Positions 10,025 through 20,739 of a stretch of 64,000 nucleotides of DNA are shown here, piece by piece. The translations under genes and the position numbers were made by a program. Every line of letters starts with the position of its first letter. Position 1 is the stretch's first letter. The notes beneath the pieces were generated by a model. That model was not told where the DNA came from. It saw only the letters and a program-made list of their open reading frames with translations, and searched no databases. The DNA comes from Cylindrodendrum hubeiense (taxonomy: Eukaryota > Ascomycota > Sordariomycetes > Hypocreales > Nectriaceae), in contig JAANBB010000025.1 in the NCBI GenBank assembly GCA_014621425.1, positions 1 to 64,000 of the forward strand, written 5' to 3'.

Positions 10025-11173
10025 TTAAACTAAACTATCACTGGCAACATATAGCTTTCCACGTAATTTGACTACAACAGCACCACAATCCTGAAACAAC
10101 TTCCTCCAATTCGCATCATTCAGAGGACTATTATCCTCGGTACAAGTCCACACAGCTGGCAAATTCCAACTGACTGTATGTGCAGGACGATACTTACCTG
10201 TCACCGTAACAAACGGCTGGCATCCCGCCAACTCTCTCACATGAGGAAAGGTTTTTACATCAACATCGTTCAAGACAATGTGTGTCAATCCACTTTGCAA
10301 GATTTCATCAACGCTCCAGCCGCCCACCATTTTAGCTGGGCGACCCCACGACAGAGCCCACTCCGTCTTACCGCACCGATGCGGTCCGATGATAACAAGA
10401 CAGGTCGGACGTCCTCCCTTTTTCACCTGGAAGTTATTCTTCTTCCACTGTAGCATCTTAGCTGGTACCTTCCAGGGCTCGACCTTGAACGAGGGCACAT
10501 GTTCCGCTGCAGGATACGCCTCTTTCATCTTCAGAATAACCATGCAACTCACATGACGGAAAATCCATTTCTCGGGAAAATGCTCTTCGAACAAAGCAAC
10601 GGTTTCCGACCGAGTCTTCGCGTCGATTATCGTACGCCATTTCTCCTTCCTGGTAAGGGCGGACTTGGTCTCAGTACCAATCAAAGTGCCAAAGACAACA
10701 CCATCTTTGGCTGTATACGACTGGACGTAGTCTAAAAACAGTTGCACAGGTTCATTCCTGTTCTTTTTCCGAATGCGAATAGACATCGTATCCACTTCGT
10801 CTGCACCGCCCACATCAATATGGACCTGAAGCTTCTCACGAGCATTCTTCCAGCACACCATCGGATCAAACCTCAGGACAACATGGTAGTTCTGACAGCC
10901 ATCTTCAGGCAACTCCTTGATGCCAAATACCTCCACGGTTCCTACTGCTCCAGTACCTGTGACCTTGGGCAAATGCGCCTCAACAGACGCCCTCAACAAT
11001 CGATGAAACTCCTCCGGATCTTCCACGCGACTCCGCAAATAGGTCACAAAGACCACGCTTGCGTGCAGCCGAAAGACATCCGTTTCTTGCAGAGTACCAG
11101 GTGCCTCTAAACGAGGGACAACTTCCGTGTCATGCCCGCTATCACTGACAGCAGGGCTACCGCGATCCGCCAT
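10025..11173 (-). CDS. CRESS-DNA virus-like replication initiator (Rep), intact frame
   Basis: This 382-codon intronless frame has the full motif series of a Rep protein from circular single-stranded DNA viruses and related plasmids. HUH endonuclease motif I is FVTY at residues 42-45, the His of motif II is at 97, and motif III is Y153-x2-K156. The superfamily 3 helicase part has Walker A GPHRCGKT (263-270), Walker B LNDVD (301-305) and a motif-C-like segment ending in Asn near 348. Such proteins nick a stem-loop origin and unwind DNA for rolling-circle replication. The arrangement is most like the geminivirus/genomovirus branch, whose members include mycoviruses and fungal integrated copies. 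No capsid gene or stem-loop origin was recognised nearby, which suggests an endogenised or domesticated copy. The frame has no stops, so integration is recent or the protein is under selection. The exact lineage is not resolved by eye. Confidence 0.8.
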   Translation of the reverse strand: MADRGSPAVSDSGHDTEVVPRLEAPGTLQETDVFRLHASVVFVTYLRSRVEDPEEFHRLLRASVEAHLPKVTGTGAVGTVEVFGIKELPEDGCQNYHVVLRFDPMVCWKNAREKLQVHIDVGGADEVDTMSIRIRKKNRNEPVQLFLDYVQSYTAKDGVVFGTLIGTETKSALTRKEKWRTIIDAKTRSETVALFEEHFPEKWIFRHVSCMVILKMKEAYPAAEHVPSFKVEPWKVPAKMLQWKKNNFQVKKGGRPTCLVIIGPHRCGKTEWALSWGRPAKMVGGWSVDEILQSGLTHIVLNDVDVKTFPHVRELAGCQPFVTVTGKYRPAHTVSWNLPAVWTCTEDNSPLNDANWRKLFQDCGAVVVKLRGKLYVASDSLV

Positions 11174-11299
11174 GATGCGTAGGGGTGGGTGTCAAGAATG
11201 AAGCCGGTTCACTACCGGTAAAATAAAAGCAAAGTAGAGTGTGATAGCCCAAGCTGCCGCAAGAGAAGGTGGGCGCCGCCCCTTCTTATACCTCTCCCT

Positions 11300-11431
11300 T
11301 GGATGAGGTGCTCCACAGCTATGGCCGAACAACTTTGTCCGTCCATCAAAGTGGGTCTTCGACCCTGGATGGGATGCCCCACACCTACGGCCGAACAACT
11401 TTGTCCGTCCATCAAAGTGGGTCTCCTACCC
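11300..11431. repeat. Two-copy 66-bp tandem repeat upstream of Rep
   Basis: Copies at 11300-11365 and 11366-11431 start TGGATGAGGTG and TGGATGGGATG and share a long identical core (GGCCGAACAACTTTGTCCG and the adjoining bases). A third copy begins with TGGA at 11432 and then diverges. The repeat lies about 130 bp upstream of the Rep start on the Rep strand. Confidence 0.85.
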
Positions 11432-12015
11432 TGGACCTTCCTCTTGCTCCGCGTTTCCAGGTCTTACGACCACCTTCGGTCATCCTTCCCTCTCGGTGTT
11501 ATTGGCTCGCCTAGTGCCTGGCAATTATGATGTGGGGTGTTCCAACCGCTGCGCGTGGTTGTCATCATTCTGGAGCTGGTTCCCGGTCCCTTAGTCCCCT
11601 TCTATACCAAACTTAATAGCAGCTTCACCGCACACGTTGAATACACAAGGATACATTGCACCTTCTTGAAGAGTAAATAAAAAACTAATAAGTTAATATA
11701 TCTACTTTATACTCTCCTAGGCTTTATCACAATTTCACTAGTTTGCCAATCTCCAACTTGTGTTGCCATGACCTCTCCCAGAAGTATTGGTATCTGTCAA
11801 ACTTGGGGAAGTCCCGAGTTGCCCCACAAGAATTTGGGCACTCAAAGAAATTGCGACATCATGCTTGTCATTGCACATCTATTTGTACCTTGGCCCCAAG
11901 AGCGACGAATCTACAAACTACTAAATCCCTCACCTATGTATTGACGACCATTAAAGCAATATGCTATATCCGCAGACTCTTTATTCATTTAGCATTGAGC
12001 CGAGCAACCAAGACA
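11432..12015. other. Intergenic, contains a dispersed-repeat remnant
   Basis: No gene is supported. The 17-mer ATTTGGGCACTCAAAGA at 11832-11848 occurs again at 28296-28312 with further similarity on its left, suggesting a decayed dispersed element. The rest is AT-rich 3' flank of the CHAT gene. Confidence 0.4.
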
Positions 12016-15000
12016 TTAAATTCCAAAATGATCATAAGGAACCCAATGCAATGGCTCTCTCTCTCGATCCTCGTCCATAACAAAACCATCTCTCCCCAAG
12101 TTAACGTCCCTTCGATCTCTGCAACTAGTATTCTCAGCTAGCCACCGGTCTCGAAGCCTTTTAACAGCTTCATGCAACCCCCGACTTACCGATTTATCCT
12201 CCATGGCTGTATCTCTCATCCATTCATACGTACTTTTCGCCATTTCCAAACAAAGCCCATCATTCACCTCCCATAGAGTACCAATTACGTGGCGAAACCC
12301 AGCCAGTTGAAACGCACTTATCAAGTGGATACTCTCATCCAAAAACTTCGAGTCCTTTATTCGACCCGTACCGCAAGCCGAGAGATAAGCAAGAAATGGT
12401 AATTGCTCGCGAAGATTTATCTCCAAAAGATTGGCCACGGTGAGAGGGTCACGCTTACCCTCTTCCAGAAGTAAATGACTCATCAATGGGTTCTCATTAT
12501 CTGTAGAACCATGGCCAGCGAAATGGAATATTTTGCATTTCGGCAAATGGAATAGGATATCCTGCTTGCATTGCCCCGTGGGAATTGGATTGAGTGACAT
12601 GGGTTCACACAGATTCCGTAGTACTTCCACCTCTTTATGTGCGAAAGGGAGTCGGGTTGAAATTCCTGGAGTGTCCTTCATGGCAACAAGGAGCGCTTGA
12701 GTCGAGGCAGATGATTGAACGGGACGTCGGCGGCCATAGATAATTGCTCTGACAGACAGGCTATATGATGAAATAGCCCTATCAAGTACTGAGTCGGAGG
12801 ATCCCTTCCTATGGTATCCGGCCGCATGAAGTGGAAATTTGCTCAGCGGCCCGGTCGGGATCCACCATATTCGAGGCCAATTGTTTTCAGATGGGGATTG
12901 TTTAACGCCCAGGGCGTCCAGAACTGGCTTGGCAACAACATCCCAAAGCCAGTAAAGAATCTCAGGACTACCCAGCACACCTGCTTGTGCCTTCTCCTCA
13001 ATTTCTTGGTGCTTCAGCCTAGGCAACGGAAGTGATCGTATCTGGTCCCGCTCAATCAGTATTGCGTCACAACGAAACCTGCTCGCGTTAATCACAACAA
13101 TGGGGCCGTCTTTAGCCGCACCACGAATTTCTGCTTCTCTCGGTGCAAGTAAGAAAAGCTCGAATCCAGAATGTTTGCGAATGTCAGCAATCAACTCGTC
13201 AAGCTGTTTGCCCGCCTCGTAACGTCGATCCGCCTGGGCCTTCCATGGAGCCTCGGAAATATCGCCTGAGGTGTTACAGTCCAGCTCTTCTCGAAGAGAA
13301 ACAAACTGTTCTGCGAGCAACGGATGTTTCTTTTTGAGTCCTTGAATATCCGTTCGCATATCTTCGAGGGATGCGGCAAGGACACCACGACCATGTTCAA
13401 GGACCATCAATGCATTTAGCGGTCCCTCGTCAGCATGTAGTGCAGCGGCTGCCGAATCAATGGCAAGACCAGCCACTGTGCTAAGCAGGTGTTGTTTGTC
13501 GGAACTCTTTTGCGACCATTTCGTTAATTGACGGAGGAGATGAACAGCGATTTTTGAAGCTTCGTAGGCCCTCTTCCAGTCAGGAGTGATCGCACAGCAT
13601 TCAAGGATATTTCTGCCAGCGTCCAAACGATCGGTAATTCGAGATGGGACATGTACTAGAGCAGCATGATAAAATAACATGGCCTCTGTGAGTGGGAACT
13701 CGGCGCCTAAGGCTAGAAACTCTTTGTAAAGCGCATCTCCGAGAGTGTTGTAAAACATGGCTCGATTAGGATCAGGATCGTCATCTGGTGTCAAATTGGC
13801 CGCTTTCCGTAATACTCGAATTGCTTCCCTGAGGTCTGCCATCGATCCTGTTTTTGAGTATAATGCACTAAGCGCACGTCCAAGGTTGTTCAGTAGTCCT
13901 GCGTGACTTAAATGGCCCTTTGGCGTTGCATCAAGAGCTTTCTTTCCTACTGTAATTGATGCTTCTAGGTCATCGATATCTCCAGTTATGGAATAGCTAT
14001 CGCTAAGATATGCTCCAAGATTCGTTAATGGTAAAGCGGGATTCTGATGGTCTTGAGTAGCCATTTGAACCGATTTCCACCCAGCGTCAATAGCTTCTCG
14101 GAGGTGAAGTATATTTCGTGTTCTTCGAAACTTCTGATTTAATTGAATCCCAAGATTGCTGAATATGAAACTTTGTTCTGCGTTCTGTGAAGCGGCCTCA
14201 ATAGCTTGGCGTGTAACTCGAATAGATTCTTCAAGGTCGGCCATAATACCGATTCGGGAATACCTCTTACTGAGGTGAACCCCAAGGATATTTAAACACA
14301 TAGCCCGGTCTGAATCGTGTTCTGGAATGTCACCAATGGCTTCCAGCGTAACTGCAATAGCCTTATCAAGGTCGGCTATGTCTCCTGTTTTGGAGTATCG
14401 AGCGCTCAACCTATCCCCAAGGACGCACAAGAATTGTGCCCGGTCAGGGTAGTTCCTTGGAGCTGCGTTGACAGCTTCTTGCGCCAGATTAAGAGACTCG
14501 TCCAGGTTGACTGCGGAGCCAAGTCTAGTGTATCTGTCAAAGAGCATAGTCCCGAGGCCATTGAAAAATATTGCTCGGTTTGAATGGCTGCCCAGACTCC
14601 TTTTAAGAGCCTTTTGTTCGATTCCAATAGCCTTTTCAAGGTTGTGCATAGATCCTGATCTTATGAATTGCATATGAAGACGACTTGCCGTGGTATGTAA
14701 GAATATGGCTTCGTCAGCGCGGTTTCCCAGCTTTACGTCAGACGCCTCTAGCGTAATTTCGAAAGACCTTTCCATGTCGACTGTCGAGCCTGTTGCGATA
14801 TAGGATCTGAAAAGCACATCTGCAAGGCTTTCTAAGAGCATGGGACGGTCTAGATGGTCGGGTGGTGTTGCTTGAACAGCTTCACATCTGAGCCGAATAG
14901 AGGCTTTAAGATCGGCCACTGTCCCCATTTTCGAATGCCGAGTGATTAAACGTTGGCCAAGATTGTCCAAGAGTGTAGGACGAGCTGGATCTTCGAGCCC

Positions 15001-16275
15001 AGTTATATTGCAAGCCTCCTCTCCCAGATGAATAGCGTGATGAAGATCAGCTGTTTCTTCCGTTCTCAAATACCTGACGTAGAGGTGATTTCCAAGATTG
15101 TTCAAGACGATGGCTCGAATCGGGGGTTCTGTGATAGTCAAAAGATTTTCTGATTCGAAGCGGATGGTTTCTTCGAGATCAAAAAGTGTTCCAGTTATCA
15201 ATGCCTTCGTGCTGAGTTGATACCCAAGACTAATTCGAAGCGCTGCCTGGTGTGGATAACGTTCGGAAGCTGCATTAACAGCCTCCTTTCCCATTTGAAT
15301 GGCCTCTTCAACGTCAACCATTTTCCCCATTTTCCCCATTTTCCAGTACCTCCGAATGAGCATAGCTCCAAGGGCCCATAACGACGTAGGACGGTGTGAG
15401 GAGTTTTCTTGTAAGGGTATATTAATTCCCTCCCTTGCATGTCGGATGCCTTCGTCAAGGTCAATCGTTTGCCCTGTACTCGCGTATCTGTCATTCAGAT
15501 AGTTTCCGAGGCCATATGAGATCATAGCCCGGTCGTTGTCGCCTTCTCTAGACAAATTGGCGCTATGCGATCCCACCCTAATGGCCTCATCAAGGTCTGC
15601 TAAATTCCCCGATATCTGATATCTCTGGTTGAGTGATATTCCGAGGCCATGGAGAAATTGACAGCGATATTGATGGTTCGGTGGGGCTGTGGAAATGGCT
15701 TCCCGCCCCAATCGGATAGCCTCTTCAAGATCAGATGCAGTCCTTTTCTTTGAGTAAATGATGCTAAACTGCCTTGCAAGGCTGCTTAATAGCACTGGTC
15801 GGTCTGGTCGATCTCGTGGGATAACCTCAAGAATCTCCAGCCCAATCTGAATACCGAGCTCGAGATCCGATATATCTCCGCTCTTCGAAAACCGGTCCTC
15901 AAGAAATTGAGCCAAGTTAATCAATAGCCTTGCTCGTTCTGGATGATGTTTGGCGGTTAAATCGATAACTTGCTGTCCAACCCGTATGCATTCATCAAGA
16001 TCTTGCATGTCCTTTGTTCTTACATATCTTGCAAGGAGTCTGGTTCCAAGGTGATCTAATCTCCTTCTCCGACTCGGATGATCCTCTGCAGTTGCATTGA
16101 CGACCGCTTGCCCGATTCGAATTGCTTCGTCCAGGTGGGCTGTCACACCTGTGTGCGAGTAGAGTTTGCCAAGCAGATTCCCAAGGTGGTTCAAATATCG
16201 TAATTGACTTAGACTCCCCTCTGGAGCTGCATCAACAGCTTCCCGAGCTAATAAAATTTCTTTTTTACGGCCCAT
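12016..16275 (-). CDS. Large TPR-repeat protein with C-terminal CHAT protease domain
   Basis: A single 4.26-kb frame encodes 1419 aa. The first two-thirds is about 18 tandem TPR-like units of roughly 45 residues, each with the pattern NLG-x-L-x2-RY-x3-G-x3-DL-x2-AI. The C-terminal part is a CHAT (caspase HetF associated with TPRs) domain. The expected catalytic His is in HFAGHG (about residue 1255) and the Cys is in SACGTG (about residue 1301), followed by the family segment GTLWEVND. The protein ends with WVPYDHFGI, the usual terminus. CHAT enzymes are cysteine proteases; in other systems they cleave gasdermins or other targets in cell-death responses, but no gasdermin-like gene was seen here. 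The first repeat is partial (its DL-x2-AI element is missing), so a 5' exon upstream of 16275 may exist. A short KMG duplication lies near 15320-15345. Confidence 0.85.
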   Translation of the reverse strand: MGRKKEILLAREAVDAAPEGSLSQLRYLNHLGNLLGKLYSHTGVTAHLDEAIRIGQAVVNATAEDHPSRRRRLDHLGTRLLARYVRTKDMQDLDECIRVGQQVIDLTAKHHPERARLLINLAQFLEDRFSKSGDISDLELGIQIGLEILEVIPRDRPDRPVLLSSLARQFSIIYSKKRTASDLEEAIRLGREAISTAPPNHQYRCQFLHGLGISLNQRYQISGNLADLDEAIRVGSHSANLSREGDNDRAMISYGLGNYLNDRYASTGQTIDLDEGIRHAREGINIPLQENSSHRPTSLWALGAMLIRRYWKMGKMGKMVDVEEAIQMGKEAVNAASERYPHQAALRISLGYQLSTKALITGTLFDLEETIRFESENLLTITEPPIRAIVLNNLGNHLYVRYLRTEETADLHHAIHLGEEACNITGLEDPARPTLLDNLGQRLITRHSKMGTVADLKASIRLRCEAVQATPPDHLDRPMLLESLADVLFRSYIATGSTVDMERSFEITLEASDVKLGNRADEAIFLHTTASRLHMQFIRSGSMHNLEKAIGIEQKALKRSLGSHSNRAIFFNGLGTMLFDRYTRLGSAVNLDESLNLAQEAVNAAPRNYPDRAQFLCVLGDRLSARYSKTGDIADLDKAIAVTLEAIGDIPEHDSDRAMCLNILGVHLSKRYSRIGIMADLEESIRVTRQAIEAASQNAEQSFIFSNLGIQLNQKFRRTRNILHLREAIDAGWKSVQMATQDHQNPALPLTNLGAYLSDSYSITGDIDDLEASITVGKKALDATPKGHLSHAGLLNNLGRALSALYSKTGSMADLREAIRVLRKAANLTPDDDPDPNRAMFYNTLGDALYKEFLALGAEFPLTEAMLFYHAALVHVPSRITDRLDAGRNILECCAITPDWKRAYEASKIAVHLLRQLTKWSQKSSDKQHLLSTVAGLAIDSAAAALHADEGPLNALMVLEHGRGVLAASLEDMRTDIQGLKKKHPLLAEQFVSLREELDCNTSGDISEAPWKAQADRRYEAGKQLDELIADIRKHSGFELFLLAPREAEIRGAAKDGPIVVINASRFRCDAILIERDQIRSLPLPRLKHQEIEEKAQAGVLGSPEILYWLWDVVAKPVLDALGVKQSPSENNWPRIWWIPTGPLSKFPLHAAGYHRKGSSDSVLDRAISSYSLSVRAIIYGRRRPVQSSASTQALLVAMKDTPGISTRLPFAHKEVEVLRNLCEPMSLNPIPTGQCKQDILFHLPKCKIFHFAGHGSTDNENPLMSHLLLEEGKRDPLTVANLLEINLREQLPFLAYLSACGTGRIKDSKFLDESIHLISAFQLAGFRHVIGTLWEVNDGLCLEMAKSTYEWMRDTAMEDKSVSRGLHEAVKRLRDRWLAENTSCRDRRDVNLGRDGFVMDEDREREPLHWVPYDHFGI

Positions 16276-16741
16276 GGGAGCTGGAGGTGTGAGACCAAGG
16301 TGAACACAGGGATACGATGGAGACTGGGGCTCTCTCGAAAGAAGGACCGCACTCGCTCTAGGATTCTTTCAATTATTTTGGATAAACAGGGATGATAGAA
16401 AGCGAGTTTTTAATTGATCAGCCAAAGATCATCGGGGACGGGATACTGGATGGGACGGAATCCGAGGGTGTGTGGAGAGGGAGGGGAGAGTCGCCAAAGG
16501 TAGAGAGGGGTAACTAAAAGCTGGGTACTTGGGCTGAGCTTGCCTTAGATATTCCCATTGGCTCGTAAAGCTCACGTGCCAATTAATCCTTGCCATCCTG
16601 TCATGTAAGGTACATCCCAACACAGTAGGTAACGCACATCCTCTGGAGAGTATACATATCGAATCATAACGGTGAGACAAGCATAGTTAATCCTTGGTCA
16701 GGACTAAGGCAAGTTACATAGAACTTCCTCAAATTATAAAG
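16276..16741. other. Intergenic, upstream region of the TPR-CHAT gene
   Basis: This 466-bp gap lies between two same-strand genes. It should hold the promoter of the CHAT gene and the 3' end of the esterase-like gene. A GAG/AGG-rich tract near 16470-16510 is the only compositional feature noticed. Confidence 0.4.
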
Positions 16742-18885
16742 CTACTTAACAATAACCCTTACACGATCAAGATTTCGTGTCAGACAGTATGGGGTTGTTG
16801 TATCTCCATCGCGGTGGCTGGTAACTCTAACTGAGGGAAAGTAAGTACCCCGCTTCAGATAGTTATTTGTAACCTTAACATCGAATGATTGACGAGCAGT
16901 ACCGAACTCCTTCTTAATATAATCTCCGACTCCCTCAAAATCCCATTCGACTGAGACAACTTTGCCAGTATTTGGGGGTAGTTCAACATGGGCTTTGAAG
17001 TCAACAGATCTTCCAAGTTTTGTCTCGACTCGCTTTGCGCCCTGTGTCGTCAACTCAACAATAGGTTGAATACCCCTTCGCTGCGAAGCAGACCTTGGTA
17101 CATCAACTTGCCCCTTCTGTACAGCGTACCGGGTGGAGATAGGTGGTTCCTTGCCCTTCTCCACCCAGGCGCTGACATCTCTGACGTGTTGCTCGGCAAT
17201 ACCGGCCGCGTCGATGAGCCGGGTGGAAACAGGCTTCGTTACCTCACCAATATAATGATCCGCATTATCGCTGTAGTAAAGACGATAATTATCACTAAAT
17301 CGATTGCCCAATGATGTTTGGACTTGGTCTTTGTACCAATCAGCGTGCCAGGGAAATGCATCGTAGTCTCTCAAGGCATCCATCACTATGACCTTGGTAG
17401 TAATGTTTCCGGTATGGGTGCCACCACCACTCGCAACCCTCATGATAGCGGGTGCCAGAAGAAAGCTACGCTGTGGGTAGATCGGCTCTCCGTTTTGGTT
17501 TCGGAGATAATCATAACCATAAAATCCGCTGCGTGTAGGTATCTGGTGTCTGTGGTACCCCAACATTGAAAGAAACCATCGATTATCAATGCTGAGTTTA
17601 GTTCCTTTGACAAGCGACGCTAGCACTGTAGGGCTGTTGTTGACCTTAATCCGGGCGGTCTTTGAAGATTGATCAAGTTCAGCTGTAAAGGTTCCGGCCG
17701 TTCCCTCTCCATCCTTCGATTGAATTGTGAACTCGAGTCCATGATCGGGAACATTTGATGGAAACTTGTCCAGAATGATCTCATTCGGGATGTTATCAGT
17801 CCCAAAACGAACCTCGCGAACAGTAGCCTGGTACTTGAAGAGCTTCTTTCGAAAGAACTTTCCCAGGGCAGATTGTTCGGCGCCGATATATCCAGGCTTG
17901 CTCCAGAAATCATCAGCGTATGTGGGATCTGCGAGCCGCACGTTGGGGAGTGTCATTTCCATAATTGAATCCCAGAGGCCTTTCCTGTTCTGACCAGCGC
18001 CCTCGAAGTCGTCGCCCCAGATCTTGAGCTCAACTCCCAAAGCGCTTACTTCTTGGAGGACAGACTTCTCAAGTGTATTCAAAACTTTGGAAGGATCTCC
18101 GTGACCACCTGGACCGAGCACATCTGCAAGCTTGTCTTTCTTGCTCTCGAGAACGAAGCCACCAAAGCCCCGAATACACCAGTTATTGGGGTTGGAGACA
18201 GGCACGGCTTGGATCATGGCAACAGCACCAGACCACACTCCAAACGTATTTTCAATAGCGCCGATGGTCTGGAGTGAGCCTCCACTGCCTCCATAGATAT
18301 ATCCATAAATTCCAGCTGATTCGCGCTTGTAGTATTTCCCTGCGAGTGTTCGAGCAAACTTGGCGGCGGCAGCATCAGCGCGATAACCCAGTGTGCCAGA
18401 GACTCTAACAGCATATGCGCCACTTTCTGCACTGAAGCGGATGTCATAATCGCTGGCAATAGAGCTTTGGAGAGGATAAACCAGCTGGAAGAATCGGCCA
18501 TCCCAGCCATCGTGGGGCAGATATATGTTGAAGTCGACGGTGGTGCCATCGAAATGCCCTGAAATCTTGCGGTGTGGAACAGGAACTGACACCTCAGTCT
18601 CGCTGTCAATAACAGCCAAGTTATAGATTGGGTCGATGCAATCCAAAGTGACCTGCAATGGGCCACTTGAGCCTAAGGTAACACAGTCGGGGCCAGAGGC
18701 TTTGATGGTAGCCGCGAATGCCCCGGGAATTGCTGTGAACACTAACGCAGCAGTGAGAATGCACGACCTAATATCTATTAGAAACTTTCGAGTATAAATT
18801 GGAGGGACTATTTGACAAAGATAACAAATGTCATCCCGACGATGGATCAGCCTTACCAGAGATTTGAAACTGTAGGAGGCTCCAT
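16742..18885 (-). CDS. Secreted tannase/feruloyl-esterase-like hydrolase with PKD-like C-terminus
   Basis: A 29-nt first exon (18885-18857) joins exon 2 (18767-16742) across a 90-nt intron and gives about 684 aa. The joined N-terminus has a hydrophobic signal-peptide core (CILTAALVFTAIPGAFA) with a likely cleavage after AFA. The main frame has no ATG at its 5' end, so the small exon is needed. The central domain is alpha/beta-hydrolase-like, with a nucleophile-elbow motif YGGSGGS, and it resembles fungal tannase/feruloyl esterase-type proteins. A late HADWYKDQ/DNADHY region could carry the catalytic His. The last 110 residues (VEWDFEGVGDY, then PSVRVTS) match a PKD-like beta-sandwich. The protein is probably extracellular and acts on esters, but the substrate is not evident. 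Confidence 0.65.
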
Positions 18886-20739
18886 GGCGAAGCAGGCACT
18901 TCGTTCATGGGAAATTTGGAATCCAACAAAGAAAGCCGGAAACAAATACAACCTGACTTAAGATGCCTTGGATTTGCTTAAGTACTTCTGAGCTCGAGTT
19001 AGAAGTGACTGCTGGCCCAGAGATAATTCAGACAAACAGAGTGATGCAAGGCTATATATGTCCCATTTCGGGTTAAATGTCAACGAGCATGATCCATACG
19101 AGGGTTCATATGCGCTATTTCGGGTTATCATTGACAAACATGGTCCTTCAGATCCGATCCGGCTCTCCGCGTGTAAGCACGGGAAATTCCTCAGCTCACG
19201 CCAAACGTCAGCATAAGACCACCCGTCCAAATGTGCGACCGATATCGAATCTGTCAGCAAATTGAGAAGTTGCCATTGCCTGATTCCGGCATTCCGCAGC
19301 ACCCTTGTAAATGGCTGCACTAGTAACGCCTTGCATGTCTTCGCTTTATTTTTCACCATGTCCGGAAAGGCATGGCGTTAAATTAATCTGACGATGTCTA
19401 GCATTGTACCCAATAATGGTTAGAATGTTCACGTGTGCATGTTTACTAGTGGAAGCTCCATCACGAAAAGGCCTCAACCAGCACTTCATACATCTCAGAA
19501 TAATGACTTTATCTTAAGATTGTACTGTGGCGTATTTAGATGTTGACCGAATCAGTACCACGTTTTGAAGATGATAAGAATTCCGCAATGAAGCCATTGG
19601 CTCCTGGGCTAGGGGCTTGCTAGAGCTGCTTGCTCCATTGGGTGTCATACTTGTATAATTCACACAGTATTTCTGCAATTAGGTCAAGATGAGGAAATAT
19701 GAACAGACTAACCAGATAGTGGTAAAGAGGAAAATTAATCAGTCTCACCGACTTGTATGATGATAAGGTCATAACTTCGGGGTCTAATCTGGACACAAGA
19801 AAGCATTGCACGCTTGTCAGCCATGCTAAATTGTCGGTTTCTCAAGCTTGGGCCAAGCGCTTCTGTCTGTGCGGGGAATATTTTGCGGGGGGAACTTTGT
19901 GGGGTTGACGATGTGTACGTGAATTTACAGAGTACCGCGGCTTATGGCACTAAGAGGGATACGAAGATCGCTGCATTAGCTCCCAAGACTATTACAAACT
20001 AATTGGAGGCGCGTGATATTACACTACCCTAGCTGCATCTATACGCGGACAGGACCTTCTTGCAAAATTACGCCAGATTAGTTCAAAAGTCTAGTACTGA
20101 ACGGGAAAGTGTAAGCTCATATGTTGGGGTATGGATGGTCATGGGGGGAGATTGGAGAGCCGGGGACTACATCGATACGCGGAAACGTAAATACAGTCAG
20201 CCCGAACCAGAACCTGAGAAACGCGGGGTGGCGCGGGGTAGCTCATGAATGGACTCAAGCGAACAATTTGATCCAAGACCTTGTCGGGATTAAATAAGCG
20301 CGAAACTCATTCTGAGTAGCTGTTTGCTCCCGAACCGGACGTCACTGGTCGTAGGCCTAGCAACTTGATACGTAGGTTAAATGCATTGCTGAAAATTGGA
20401 CACAGCAGACCAGCGTCTAGTAATCCCTGCTTTCGGGGTACTGTCCACGGCTTATTACAGCAACTTGTCTTCGTGCTCATGCCGGTTTGGTGGTCATTTC
20501 ATGGTGTGTACAACCAGGGTTTCCCACCAAAAGCCCGAGCCAGACTCCTAGCCTCCCACTGAATGAATCGGTTAGTCTTCAACTCTCGAATACCCTCTCC
20601 ATACTTGCGACCCGTTTATTGGCGAAAGGTTCTGCTACACCTCCTCTCGTTCCTCACCTGGGAGTACTGTGGATATGGAGTATTTCCCCAATATACTGTT
20701 TGCCTCACTGTTTCGTTCTACTAGAGTCCCACAACCGAT
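18886..20739. other. Gene-poor 1.85-kb stretch
   Basis: No supported gene. Short frames on both strands (longest 18958-19359 on the minus strand, 133 codons) lack recognisable similarity, repeats or a sensible codon pattern. The first few hundred bases should contain the promoter of the esterase-like gene. Confidence 0.45.

Noticed and set aside
16429..16680. 83-codon frame upstream of the CHAT gene, considered as a gasdermin-like partner
   Set aside because: Too short, low-complexity Pro/Ser-rich C-terminus and no hydrophobic pore-forming pattern.
18958..19359. 133-codon minus-strand frame upstream of the esterase-like gene
   Set aside because: No recognisable motif, odd composition and no supporting splice or start context.
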